Below, piece by piece: positions 63,901 to 64,000 of a stretch of 64,000 nucleotides of DNA (position 1 is its first letter; each line of letters starts with the position of its first letter). Position numbers and translations under genes: made by a program. The stretch is taken from contig OY754468.1 in NCBI GenBank assembly GCA_963575645.1, positions 11,780,001-11,844,000 of the forward strand. The letters are read 5' to 3'. The notes under the pieces are model-generated. The model saw only the letters and a list, made by a program, of their open reading frames with translations, did not search any database and was not told the origin of the DNA. Source of the stretch: Xanthostigma xanthostigma. Taxonomy: Eukaryota; Arthropoda; Insecta; Raphidioptera; Raphidiidae.

Positions 63901-64000
63901 ATAAGGCAAGCAACTTTGTGAGTATCTAGCAGTTTGGCAGGATATCGGTAACGTCCTTGTACAAGGAAGAATTACGACATTTATCGGGAATTATTAAGGA

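Overview
This window looks like repeat-dominated intergenic DNA from an arthropod nuclear genome, most probably an insect. It is AT-rich, has no operons, ribosome binding sites or dense coding, and consists almost entirely of transposable elements in several states of decay. The R1-clade LINE, the ATAT-targeting solo LTRs, the pogo and hAT remnants, the tRNA-derived SINEs and the many TAGGTA-type words fit an insect. The repeat vocabulary resembles Lepidoptera, but the order cannot be fixed from sequence reading alone. I found no convincing host gene. Two possible 24-base first exons, each followed by a GTAAGT donor, are listed at low confidence.

Region 1 (1-7550). The only intact coding capacity in the window is a full-length non-LTR retrotransposon at 231-5771. 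It has a 5' UTR, ORF1 (gag-like, three CCHC knuckles), ORF2 (AP endonuclease, reverse transcriptase, C-terminal CCHC), a 3' UTR hairpin and a 46-base poly(A). The two ORFs overlap as ATGA. It sits in a (TA)n tract of a second repeat (family T), which is itself inserted in a third repeat (family A), so three layers of insertion can be read. A pogo/Tigger-like remnant follows at 7079-7536.

Region 2 (7.5-25 kb). This part holds large foldback elements (13822-15786, about 1.96 kb; 15788-16528), a LINE C-terminal fragment, a solo LTR, an hAT-type element with an 8-bp target duplication (20540-21030), tRNA-like units, and a TIR element with five internal tandem units (23377-24594).

Region 3 (25-40 kb). 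It contains SINE copies, pogo-like and other TIR fragments, a CR1/Jockey-type LINE C-terminal fragment with a (TATC)n tail, a 1.45-kb nearly perfect palindrome (33842-35287), several copies of a small palindrome (family B) whose arms carry a hammerhead-like core, and a 139-bp A-tailed insert with a 13-bp target duplication.

Region 4 (40-55 kb). Five solo LTRs of one LTR-retrotransposon group lie here, mostly at ATAT targets. One is interrupted by an hAT element at TTCTAGAA, and a second, unrelated hAT element lies at another TTCTAGAA. Penelope-like remnants, a SINE inserted into another repeat, two further family T copies and a 609-bp palindrome are also present.

Region 5 (55-64 kb). This is mainly two tandem-repeat blocks, a TIR transposon with a transposase C-terminal remnant invaded by a Penelope-like fragment, another family A copy, a degenerate LINE end, and a 144-bp tandem array running towards the window edge.

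Family letters (A, B, C, T and so on) are labels local to this annotation. All family assignments come from reading the sequence; no database search was run.
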